The notes below the pieces were generated by a model. That model was not told where the DNA came from. It searched no databases and saw nothing but the letters and a program-made list of their open reading frames with translations. This document shows, one piece after another, positions 1-6,226 of a stretch of 10,793 nucleotides of DNA (within the stretch, counting starts at the first letter, position 1; every line of letters starts with the position of its first letter). The position numbers and the translations under genes were made by a program. Source of the stretch: an uncultured Anaerobutyricum sp. (GTDB taxonomy: Bacteria; Bacillota; Clostridia; Lachnospirales; Lachnospiraceae); NCBI GenBank assembly GCA_934317185.1, contig CAKREJ010000051.1, forward strand, positions 1-10,793, in the 5' to 3' direction.

Positions 1-512
1 AGTGGTGGAAATTCTACTAAAGAAGCTAACTTTCTTTCTTCCGGGGTGCTGCAGGATTCCTCTAAATAGTCGCATTTATCACGAAGAATTGCCAGACGGT
101 ATTCCAGGATACGCAGGTACTCATACCCTTTTACCCAGAAATGTCCAACATCCCCGTAATTATATAAATTATTTTTCTGCAACAACGCATCAAAAAACAA
201 GGTTACAACACTGTTGCCCTGATGAACAACTAATACATACTGTTCTTCTTTTTTATCAAGAACTGCCAGTATTTCGCCTTCATATTCCTTTTGATATTCT
301 CCTGTCATCGTCGCATTATGAAATACAAGAAAACTTTCTACTGCATCATTCATTAAATATACCAGTGAAATATCCTGCTTTTTATGGAATTCATTTTTAT
401 GCTTATATTCCGGAATGATCAACTCGAATTGATCTTGTTCTAACAGTTCTTCTAATCTGTAAAAAGCATCGGGTATTTCTAAGGTTTCTATCCTGTCGCT
501 AATATCAAACAT
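1..512 (-). CDS. Unrecognised protein, N-terminal 170 residues (runs off left edge)
   Basis: An uninterrupted minus-strand reading frame starts at ATG 512-510 and stays open for 170 codons to the window edge, so the C-terminus is missing. A ribosome site, AGAGGA, lies about 7 bases upstream of the ATG. The protein begins MFDISDRIETLEIPDAFYR and is soluble, with many acidic and aromatic residues. Its later part (about residues 115-150) is rich in Tyr, Trp and Arg (GHFWVKGYEYLR) and ends in a charged segment with two cysteines. There is no signal peptide or membrane segment. It resembles clostridial domain-of-unknown-function proteins, possibly DUF3878, but that is from memory and untested. It follows the TIGR04076-type gene by 54 bases with no terminator, so it is probably the last visible gene of the regulator-tcdA unit. 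No function is assigned. Confidence 0.8.
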   Translation of the reverse strand, partial: MFDISDRIETLEIPDAFYRLEELLEQDQFELIIPEYKHKNEFHKKQDISLVYLMNDAVESFLVFHNATMTGEYQKEYEGEILAVLDKKEEQYVLVVHQGNSVVTLFFDALLQKNNLYNYGDVGHFWVKGYEYLRILEYRLAILRDKCDYLEESCSTPEERKLASLVEFPP

Positions 513-566
513 TACTTTCCTCTAAATTTATATCAAATATGAGATAACTCCTACTTCTGTATATAT

Positions 567-890
567 TCAAGATTTGTCATCTGCTTCTTCCTCCAAAGCT
601 TCAATTAGAAAACTTACTGGTCGAAATCCATCGTTACAGGATATCATTGCAGACTTTTCGTTCTTCATCCAACCGCTGTAAATATCTCTTCCGCCATAGG
701 CAAGTGTCATGACAAAAGGGGACATACTCTCCCAGGCACTGTCGCACAATCCATCAGGCTTACTCCACCCGTTTGCGATAAAAACCTGTCCCTCTTCCAT
801 ATCACAGGCATGTTCCATAGGCTTCTCATATTTTTTCATTAAATCTTTATAGCATGCTTTACGCATGACTGTAATTTTACATTTCTTCAT
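567..890 (-). CDS. TIGR04076-type small conserved protein
   Basis: This 107-residue soluble protein opens MKKCKITVMRKACYKDLM. It carries the landmarks I associate with the TIGR04076 family: an EHAC segment (about residues 27-30), EGQVFI, a GLCDSAW segment near residue 50, a hydrophobic FVMTLAYGG stretch, a WMK, and a C-terminal SCNDGFRPVSF block. Several cysteines sit in these conserved blocks, so metal or redox chemistry is possible, but the family's biochemical role is not established. Its length is typical. The ribosome site before ATG 890-888 is weak (ATAAAGCA). It lies 47 bases after tcdA with no terminator between them, so translation may depend on read-through transcription of that unit. 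Family assignment is fairly secure; function is unknown. Confidence 0.85.
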   Translation of the reverse strand: MKKCKITVMRKACYKDLMKKYEKPMEHACDMEEGQVFIANGWSKPDGLCDSAWESMSPFVMTLAYGGRDIYSGWMKNEKSAMISCNDGFRPVSFLIEALEEEADDKS

Positions 891-937
891 TGCTTTATTT
901 TCGTTTTAATTTCTTTGAATTCTTCAATATTTGATAA

Positions 938-1693
938 TTATTTTCCTGCAATATCCTTTACAACTTCTCCTGCGATAATCAGTCCTACTACAGATGGTAC
1001 AAATGCTACACTTCCCGGAATCGCACGTCGCTCTGTGCATTTATGTTTTGCTCCCGGAGGGCAGATGCAGTTTGCTCTGCAGCTTATGGACATATCCTCG
1101 ATTGGTTGAATCGGCTGTTCTTCTGAATAAACAACTTTAAGCTTTTTTACACCTCGTTTTTTCAGTTCACGACGCATTACTTTTGCAAGAGGACATACTT
1201 TTGTTTTGTAGATGTCTGCCACACGAAAAGCTGTAGGATCAAGCTTATTACCAGCTCCCATACTGCTGATTACAGGTACTTCCTGCTTTTTGGCCTGCAT
1301 GATAATTTCAATTTTAGCTGTGACGGTATCGACAGCATCCACAACATAATCATATTCATTAAATGAAAATTCATCTGCATTTTCTGGAAGGAAAAAACAT
1401 TGATGTATGTTCACCTTAGCATCTGGATTAATGTCTAAGATTCGTTCTTTCATCACTTCTACTTTATATTTTCCAACTGTTTTCCTAGTGGCAATAATCT
1501 GACGGTTCAGATTCGTAAGACATACCTTATCATCATCTATAAGATCAAATGTGCCGACTCCACTTCGTGCCAGTGCCTCACAGACATAACCTCCGACTCC
1601 TCCGACTCCAAAAATTGCAACACGGGACTTTTTTAATTTATCCATCGCTTCTTCTCCCAGTAAAAGCTGGGTTCTGGAAAATTGATTTAACAT
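938..1693 (-). CDS. tcdA: tRNA threonylcarbamoyladenosine dehydratase
   Basis: This is a ThiF/E1-like enzyme of 251 residues, close to E. coli TcdA (268). It should adenylate and cyclise the t6A base at position 37 of ANN-decoding tRNAs to ct6A in the cytoplasm, using ATP. Visible signs are the N-terminal FSRTQLLLGEEAM stretch, a Rossmann nucleotide loop GVGGVGG (residues 29-35), the acidic DDD after the second strand (53-55), the NLNRQ adenylation signature (61-65), and the later VVDAVDT and ISSMGAGNKLDP blocks. The C-terminal third has a cysteine cluster (CRANCICPPGAKHKC), possibly a metal site. The start is supported by AAGGAAG about 7 bases upstream. The leader is almost pure purine. It lies 114 bases after the SorC-type regulator with no terminator between them, so the two are probably cotranscribed. 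No link between a sugar regulator and tRNA modification is obvious. Confidence 0.93.
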   Translation of the reverse strand: MLNQFSRTQLLLGEEAMDKLKKSRVAIFGVGGVGGYVCEALARSGVGTFDLIDDDKVCLTNLNRQIIATRKTVGKYKVEVMKERILDINPDAKVNIHQCFFLPENADEFSFNEYDYVVDAVDTVTAKIEIIMQAKKQEVPVISSMGAGNKLDPTAFRVADIYKTKVCPLAKVMRRELKKRGVKKLKVVYSEEQPIQPIEDMSISCRANCICPPGAKHKCTERRAIPGSVAFVPSVVGLIIAGEVVKDIAGK

Positions 1694-1716
1694 AATGTTC
1701 TTCCTTTTCTCTCTGT

Positions 1717-1738
1717 TCTCTTTTTTATCTCTTTTTTA
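1717..1738 (-). repeat. Tandem 11-bp repeat in purine-rich tcdA leader
   Basis: TCTCTTTTTTA occurs twice head to tail (1717-1727 and 1728-1738). It sits in a longer pyrimidine tract (about 1700-1775), so the tcdA mRNA leader is nearly all A and G. I see no stable hairpin and no good sigma-A promoter in this gap. Confidence 0.7.
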
Positions 1739-1807
1739 TTTCTTATCTCTTCTTTTTCTCTTGCTTTTTGCTATTTTTTACTCATATATCAGTAACGTTT
1801 CATTCTG

Positions 1808-2758
1808 TTATATGGGATTGTTTCTTACAATGAGTTCTGCTGTCGGTTCGTCAATGTAAAGACTGTCCACCAAACCACCCTGTAATGCTGCTGTAAGAAT
1901 CTGTTCTTTTTGTTTTCCAACGGCAACAACAAGTTTATTTGGAATTTTTTTAATTGTCTCAAGCGAAGCTCCAACAACACGGGCATCGATTTTTTCATCG
2001 AAAAGTTCCCCATCTTTATTGATAAAATGAGAACAACAATCTCCTACTGCTCCCCTTCTGCTAAAGTCCTTATAATCATTTTCATTGATAAGTCCCATCT
2101 CATATACGATAGATGGACGTTCCAGATTTCCTACAGAATATATTGCTGTCTGACATACTTCTGCCATCTCCAGAATTTCATGAATCTGAGGATCCTTCTT
2201 CAGTGCCTCCACAATAGATGGCTCTGCCACCATTGCCGGAGCAGGAATCTGATAGCCGGTTCCCCCCACACTATCTACAAATCGTTTTAATACATCTAAG
2301 GCTCCTGATTCAAAAATTGCTCTGGAAAATCCACCCGTCAACTGTATCACCGAAACACCTTTTCTTTTTATTTTCGGAAGCTGCTGTGCCAATACAGCAA
2401 GTGCATGTCCCCAGGTTACTCCGATCACACTGTCATTCTTTATGTAGCGAGGAAGATCTTCTGCCAGAGCTGCACATACATCCTGCATCAATATCTGTGG
2501 ATTGCCTACAAGATCCGGCACAATAATCGCTCTCTTAATCGGGAATCGTTCAATTAATTCATTTTCCAGGCTGCCATTTGCCAGAACAGAATCCTTGATA
2601 CGAACTTCAATAATCCCCATATCCATCGCATTCTTTAAAATGCGGCTTACGGAAGACTTACTGATTCCCTCCCTCGCTGCAATCTCCAACTGATTATAAT
2701 GTAATTCATAATATAGCTTGGCAATTCGAATTGCCTGATTCATCTTTGCTGTATCCAT
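1808..2758 (-). CDS. SorC/DeoR-type sugar-binding transcriptional regulator
   Basis: This 316-residue protein matches the SorC family (B. subtilis DeoR is 313). The N-terminal helix-turn-helix spans about residues 20-45 (YNQLEIAAREGISKSSVSR), followed by a wing and an effector domain to the end. Effector-domain signs are a GVTWGHAL block, VIQLTGG, the GGTGYQIPAPAM block, the late GAVGDCCSHF segment, and a terminal VDSLYIDEPTAEL helix-strand unit typical of phosphosugar-isomerase-like folds. Family members usually repress carbohydrate or nucleoside catabolism and release DNA on binding a phosphosugar. The sequence most resembles the B. subtilis deoxyribonucleoside regulator, but no deo gene is present here, so the ligand is open. 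The start is supported by GGAG 8 bases upstream and by an excellent promoter. Candidate targets are itself and the adjacent cstA, by inference only. Confidence 0.9.
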   Translation of the reverse strand: MDTAKMNQAIRIAKLYYELHYNQLEIAAREGISKSSVSRILKNAMDMGIIEVRIKDSVLANGSLENELIERFPIKRAIIVPDLVGNPQILMQDVCAALAEDLPRYIKNDSVIGVTWGHALAVLAQQLPKIKRKGVSVIQLTGGFSRAIFESGALDVLKRFVDSVGGTGYQIPAPAMVAEPSIVEALKKDPQIHEILEMAEVCQTAIYSVGNLERPSIVYEMGLINENDYKDFSRRGAVGDCCSHFINKDGELFDEKIDARVVGASLETIKKIPNKLVVAVGKQKEQILTAALQGGLVDSLYIDEPTAELIVRNNPI

Positions 2759-2767
2759 CTATTCTGC

Positions 2768-2792
2768 TCCATTCCCTCAAATCCATTCCCTC
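2768..2792. repeat. Direct repeat TCCATTCCCTC x2 in regulator leader
   Basis: TCCATTCCCTC occurs at 2768-2778 and again at 2782-2792, a 14-bp period. On the mRNA strand this reads GAGGGAATGGA twice between the promoter and the start codon. The downstream copy runs into the GGAG ribosome site. It could be a duplicated ribosome-like sequence or an autoregulatory operator. Confidence 0.75.
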
Positions 2793-2817
2793 GAACCTGT
2801 TTTCTGATATATTCAAG

Positions 2818-2846
2818 ATTATAGTTTCTCTTCCAATAGAAGTCAA
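2818..2846 (-). promoter_or_regulatory. Sigma-A promoter of the SorC-type regulator
   Basis: On the minus strand, -35 TTGACT (2846-2841) and -10 TATAAT (2823-2818) are separated by exactly 17 bases. The predicted transcript starts near 2811, giving a leader of about 50 bases. It lies just beyond the cstA terminator, so the regulator is an independent unit. Confidence 0.85.
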
Positions 2847-2880
2847 CAGATTACGATTTAATTCCTATAAAAGAACAGTG

Positions 2881-2935
2881 AAAAAACATCAGGCTATAAC
2901 CTCTGACATTACATTTGCTATAGTCTGATGTTTTT
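2881..2935 (-). terminator. Terminator after cstA
   Basis: An inverted repeat pairs AAAAACATCAG-A-CTATA with TATAG-C-CTGATGTTTTTT around a loop of about 20 bases, with T runs on both sides. The single imperfect pair would be a G-U wobble in plus-strand RNA and an A/C mismatch in minus-strand RNA, so it may work in both directions. Only cstA, on the minus strand, ends into it. Confidence 0.85.
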
Positions 2936-2970
2936 ATTTTCGTTTATTCTTCTGATGAATCAAAGCTTAG

Positions 2971-4671
2971 TTAGATTGTTTCTGAATTCTTTTTTGATGC
3001 AAAATATGCTCTGAGTGAATTCACTACAATAATCACACCAAGAATCATTAACAAGATTGCAATAATAAGCTGTAATCCTTCTACTAAGAATGTTGCAGAA
3101 CCCGATACAAATGCCTGTACAAGCAAAATGGTTCTCTCTACTAATGCAGTTCCTGTTACACAAAGCATAATGATCAGTGGTGGGAATAACATCTTGTTGC
3201 TTCTTCCTGTTACTTTTAAGAATACACAAAGTGTCACTAACACTAATGCTGACAAAAGCTGATTTGCAGAACCAAACAATGGCCAGATATTCGCATATCC
3301 AATTCTTGTCAATATAAATGCTGCTACTAAAGTGATAACCGTAGAGAAATAAGTATTAGATAAAAGCTTTCTCCAACCTTCTGCATGAGCCATATCATCT
3401 ACGCTGAACAGTTCCTGAAAACTCATTCGACCAATTCGAGCCACAGCATCTAAGCTTGTAAGTGCAAGTGCAGATACACACATAGTCATAAAACATTGTG
3501 CTACATATACAGGAATTCCAAACATTTCAAAGAATCCTGCTACACCACTTGAAAATACCTGAAATGGTGTTCCGTCAGCCGGGGTTCCGTTAGCAGAAGC
3601 CGCTGCACCAGCTACACATAAAGCAATCACTGCAAGTAAACTTTCTAAGGCCATTGCTCCATATCCAACTTTTAACATATCCTTTTCATTCGATATTGTT
3701 TTAGAGGAAGTTCCGGAAGATACCAGACTGTGGAATCCGGAAACTGCTCCGCAGGCAACGGTAACAAACAAAATAGGAAACAGATTTCCAAGCTGTTCGT
3801 TATGAAATCCTGTAAATACAGGAAGATTCATGCTTGGATGTGCCACAAGCAAACCTACTACTGCACCCGCAATCATTCCAATAAACATATATGTTGTCAT
3901 TGCATCACGAGGCTGTTTTAATAACCACATCGGTAATACTGCTGCAAAGAAAATATAAATAAATGTAATATATGTCCAGCCATCTTTTCCTAAAGTGATC
4001 GGCATTGCCATGCCAATTGCAAGTGCTGCTACTGTACATACTAAACCAACAACTGTTTCTTTCCAGCCTGTCAGTTGAAAATGTTTGTGAAGCAATCCAA
4101 AAATCATTGCAAATACAATAAATAACAGGGAAATTGTTCCTGCCGCTCCATTCGTCTTTGCCGCATCTGCAAGACGAATCACTCCGTTCGTATCTACGGT
4201 ATATGCATTAAATGTACCTGCAACCATGTCAGCAAATGCTGCGATAACAATCAATGTAAATAACCAGCAAAACGCAAGAAATAATTTTCTTCCAAGCTTG
4301 CCAATATATTTTTCGATCAAAAGTCCCATAGACTTACCATCATTTTTTACGCTGGCGTATAATGCTCCAAAATCAGTAACTGCTCCAAAGAAAATACCTC
4401 CTATTAATACCCATAAGAGTACGGGAAGCCATCCAAATACTGCTGCCTGAATTGCTCCGGTTACAGGTCCTGCTCCCGCAATAGAAGAAAACTGATGACT
4501 AAATACTGTCCAGCCATCGGTCGGAACATAATCCTGTCCATCTTCAAATTTATGTGCTGGTGTTTCCGCCTTTGGATCAATTCCCCATTTTTTAGAAAGC
4601 CACCTGCCATAAAATACATATGCCGCTGTTAATAAAACTGCCGCAATTAAAACAATTACTAATGTATTCAT
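2971..4671 (-). CDS. cstA: CstA-family carbon starvation carrier (pyruvate/peptide uptake)
   Basis: This 566-residue membrane protein has about 14 hydrophobic stretches, the first at residues 2-20. CstA landmarks follow: DGQDYVPTDGW and SSIAGAGPVTGA near residues 44-75, a GAVTDFGALY block, the central SGFHSLVSSGTSSK segment, and WPLFGSANQLLSA near the C-terminus. E. coli CstA and BtsT are about 700 residues and import pyruvate or peptides; this is the shorter clostridial form, so the substrate is only inferred. I chose ATG 4671-4669 because AAGGAGAGGAC lies directly upstream. An earlier in-frame ATG at 4713 lies in an operator-like inverted repeat at the predicted transcription start and lacks a ribosome site. 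It stands alone between two terminators with its own promoter. Control by the neighbouring SorC-type regulator is plausible but unproven. Confidence 0.93.
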   Translation of the reverse strand: MNTLVIVLIAAVLLTAAYVFYGRWLSKKWGIDPKAETPAHKFEDGQDYVPTDGWTVFSHQFSSIAGAGPVTGAIQAAVFGWLPVLLWVLIGGIFFGAVTDFGALYASVKNDGKSMGLLIEKYIGKLGRKLFLAFCWLFTLIVIAAFADMVAGTFNAYTVDTNGVIRLADAAKTNGAAGTISLLFIVFAMIFGLLHKHFQLTGWKETVVGLVCTVAALAIGMAMPITLGKDGWTYITFIYIFFAAVLPMWLLKQPRDAMTTYMFIGMIAGAVVGLLVAHPSMNLPVFTGFHNEQLGNLFPILFVTVACGAVSGFHSLVSSGTSSKTISNEKDMLKVGYGAMALESLLAVIALCVAGAAASANGTPADGTPFQVFSSGVAGFFEMFGIPVYVAQCFMTMCVSALALTSLDAVARIGRMSFQELFSVDDMAHAEGWRKLLSNTYFSTVITLVAAFILTRIGYANIWPLFGSANQLLSALVLVTLCVFLKVTGRSNKMLFPPLIIMLCVTGTALVERTILLVQAFVSGSATFLVEGLQLIIAILLMILGVIIVVNSLRAYFASKKNSETI

Positions 4672-4692
4672 TTCTAAGTCCTCTCCTTCCCT

Positions 4693-4713
4693 ATGTATAC
4701 CTTTTGTATACAT
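4693..4713. promoter_or_regulatory. Perfect inverted repeat (putative operator) at cstA transcription start
   Basis: ATGTATAC (4693-4700), spacer CTTTT, then GTATACAT (4706-4713) form an 8+8 bp perfect inverted repeat. Each arm also contains the palindrome GTATAC. It begins at the predicted +1 of the cstA promoter and ends just before the ribosome site, a position typical of repressor sites. The binding protein is unknown; GTATAC-type dyads also suit GntR-family proteins. The RNA hairpin would be weak, so DNA binding is more likely. Confidence 0.7.
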
Positions 4714-4718
4714 GAAGT

Positions 4719-4747
4719 TTTATAGACCTTCTCCTGCATTTTGTCAA
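4719..4747 (-). promoter_or_regulatory. Sigma-A promoter of cstA
   Basis: On the minus strand, -35 TTGACA (4747-4742) and -10 TATAAA (4724-4719) are separated by exactly 17 bases. Transcription should start near 4712, giving a leader of about 40 bases. A copy of AAAATGCAG lies mostly within the spacer. Confidence 0.88.
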
Positions 4748-4815
4748 GGTATTTTCTAATTTTTACTGCATTTTCGGAATAAAAAATAAATTTTTTAAGT
4801 CATTCACTGCATTTT
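4734..4815 (-). repeat. Three AAAATGCAG direct repeats at the cstA promoter
   Basis: CTGCATTTT on the plus strand (AAAATGCAG on the transcribed strand) occurs at 4734-4742, 4766-4774 and 4807-4815. Start-to-start distances of 32 and 41 bp are close to three and four helical turns. The two upstream copies share a longer form, GAAAATGCAGT or near it. These look like phased binding sites for an activator or repressor. Confidence 0.65.
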
Positions 4816-4828
4816 TCATCGTTTATAC

Positions 4829-4876
4829 AAAAAAGTCCCGAATTTTTTAAATAGGACTAAAATCCAGAACTTTTTT
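4829..4876 (-). terminator. Terminator after bioB
   Basis: Minus-strand RNA forms AAAAAAGUUCUGGAUUUU paired with AAAAUUCGGGACUUUUUU around a short loop. All positions pair if three G-U wobbles are allowed. In plus-strand RNA the same positions are A/C mismatches, so the element is built for minus-strand transcription and separates bioB from cstA. Confidence 0.88.
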
Positions 4877-4914
4877 GATGTCTTCTTCTATTAAATTGTC
4901 TATATTACCAGACA

Positions 4915-5919
4915 TCAATCTGATTCTATTTCATATTCAAATCCTGCATCCGTAATCACCTTAATCGTGTCTGAGATTCCCTGTCCATCCGCAGTCAGAT
5001 AACCGGATGCAAAGATAGAATCCACAACACTAAGTAGTTCTTTCTCTCGTCCTTTAAAGTAGACTTCTCTTCCGGCGGCACAGCGGATATCCGATTGAGG
5101 AACTAAAATGCGGGCAAGACATAAAACCTTCATACAGTAAGAAGGAGTGAGTACGGTCGTATCTGCATCTTCTAATGGAGTACCTGGAATTGGAAGCAGA
5201 AAGTTGATCGGGAGTGCTTCCGGTTGAATTTCACGAAGGTCAAGAAGCATATCTACGATATCTTCTTTACTTTCTCCCATGCCGATAATACCTCCGCTGC
5301 AAATCTCAAATCCGAGTCGCTGAAGCATATGAATGTTGTTTACACGTTGTTCGTATGTGTGAGTCGTACATATATTATGGTAGAAAGACCGGCTGCTGTT
5401 AAGATTGTGATTGATACGGTCAAGCCCGGCTTCTTTTAATGTTAATGCCTGCTTTTCCGTAAGAAAGCCAATAGAGCAGCAAAGATGTGTTCCGTCTGCT
5501 TTCATCACACGAATTTTTTCGGCAAGCTCTTCAATGTCTTTATCGCTAAACTTCATTCCGCTAAGACCGATACAATGTCTCGAAAGATGATTGTCATGTA
5601 CAAAAGCATTATCGCTGTATAACTTTTCATCATCAACCCATCTATATTTTTCAATATCTGCTTCAGAACGGCAGGATTGTGCACAATAAGCACAGTTTTG
5701 AGAACAGTTTCCACTTCGAGCATTCGTAAGAAGGTGAATACTTACATGATTCCCTTTATATTTTTTGCGTAAGCTTCCTGCCATTTCCATAAGAAGAGGC
5801 ATATCTTCTTCCGGAAGATTCATAACAGCAATCGCTTCTTCTCTGGAAAATGGGTATTCTTTATTTATATTATCCGATAATATCTTTCGTATTGCATCCG
5901 CAGTTATCATTAAACTCAT
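4915..5919 (-). CDS. bioB: Biotin synthase (radical SAM), anaerobe-type candidate
   Basis: This 334-residue radical-SAM enzyme inserts sulfur into dethiobiotin to make biotin. The SAM cluster motif is C72-x3-C76-x2-C79 (NCSQNCAYCAQS). The auxiliary-cluster ligands of E. coli BioB (Cys97, Cys128, Cys188, Arg260) map by eye to C116, C147, C207 (ICSGGIIGMGE) and R279 (IRCAAGRE). Substrate and fold blocks NHNLNSS, TTHTYEQR and the PINFLLPIPGTP stretch are present. Extra cysteines at C83, C148, C184 and C280 are unlike the E. coli enzyme and recall the type II BioB described from obligate anaerobes. The start at 5919 is supported by AAAGGA about 7 bases upstream; an ATG three codons in is less well placed. 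No bioA, bioD or bioF is adjacent, so it may use salvaged dethiobiotin or genes elsewhere. A BirA-like operator sits at its promoter. Confidence 0.95.
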   Translation of the reverse strand: MSLMITADAIRKILSDNINKEYPFSREEAIAVMNLPEEDMPLLMEMAGSLRKKYKGNHVSIHLLTNARSGNCSQNCAYCAQSCRSEADIEKYRWVDDEKLYSDNAFVHDNHLSRHCIGLSGMKFSDKDIEELAEKIRVMKADGTHLCCSIGFLTEKQALTLKEAGLDRINHNLNSSRSFYHNICTTHTYEQRVNNIHMLQRLGFEICSGGIIGMGESKEDIVDMLLDLREIQPEALPINFLLPIPGTPLEDADTTVLTPSYCMKVLCLARILVPQSDIRCAAGREVYFKGREKELLSVVDSIFASGYLTADGQGISDTIKVITDAGFEYEIESD

Positions 5920-5973
5920 AGTAAAATCCTTTCTGATATAATCAAATGATTACATTTTAAATCTCTGTTGTCT

Positions 5974-6002
5974 ACTTTATCATGGCAATTTCCAATTGTC
6001 AA
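5974..6002 (-). promoter_or_regulatory. Sigma-A promoter of bioB
   Basis: On the minus strand, -35 TTGACA (6002-5997), a 17-base spacer and -10 TAAAGT (5979-5974) preceded by TGA give an extended -10 promoter. The transcript should start near 5967, leaving a leader of about 48 bases. The -35 box lies inside the left half of the BirA-like operator. Confidence 0.8.
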
Positions 6003-6029
6003 CGCATTTTAGTATGATAAGGTTTACAA
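5996..6029. promoter_or_regulatory. Probable BirA biotin operator
   Basis: TTGTCAACG (5996-6004) and GGTTTACAA (6021-6029) are inverted half-sites separated by 16 bases. They match the known BirA consensus TTGTAAACC-N14/15-GGTTTACAA except for two bases in the left half and a slightly longer spacer. Flanking AA and TT extend the symmetry. The site covers the bioB -35 box, so biotin-loaded BirA would block transcription. A third half-like copy, TTGTCTAC, lies at 5968-5975 near the predicted start. Confidence 0.65.
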
Positions 6030-6226
6030 TTCTTCTTTACTTTTGCTCTTGAATTTACTGTACTATAAAAAACAATATTAAGTATTTCTTACGATTAGGT
6101 GAATTTGACCAACAAGGCAGAAAGAAAGTGTATAATGATAAATGTATGTTAACTTGTATGATGTACTCACAAAATCAGACACGAAAAGATTCCGAGAGGA
6201 CATTACGTTTAAAAGGAGAATTGTTA

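Larger units (their letters stand above)
5920..6226. other. Divergent intergenic region bioB / phospholipase-like gene
   Basis: This 307-bp gene-free stretch holds the bioB promoter and BirA-like operator on its left side. Near 6131-6136 a TATAAT faces the plus-strand gene; the best -35, TTGACC (6105-6110), is 20 bases away, which is too far for a confident promoter. A small inverted repeat AAATG-ATTA-CATTT (5944-5957) lies in the bioB leader. I see no RNA gene or riboswitch. Confidence 0.6.

Noticed and set aside
2..418. Plus-strand frame of 138 codons at the left edge
   Set aside because: It lies opposite a longer open minus-strand frame that has a ribosome site and normal protein composition; this one has no ribosome site.
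561..574. ATATATTCAAGATT shared with 2807-2820
   Set aside because: A 14-bp match of simple AT-rich sequence with no further similarity around it.
915..927. Palindrome TTGAA-TTC-TTCAA between tcdA and the TIGR04076-type gene, resembling a DeoR operator half-site
   Set aside because: Short, no promoter next to it, and easily expected by chance in AT-rich DNA.
4672..4713. Fourteen-residue N-terminal extension of CstA from ATG 4713
   Set aside because: That ATG sits in the inverted repeat at the predicted transcription start, and the good ribosome site lies downstream of it, directly before ATG 4671.
6128..6226. Extended start of the phospholipase-like protein at ATG 6128
   Set aside because: No ribosome site, composition unlike the family, and the TATAAT at 6131-6136 would put the transcription start downstream of it.
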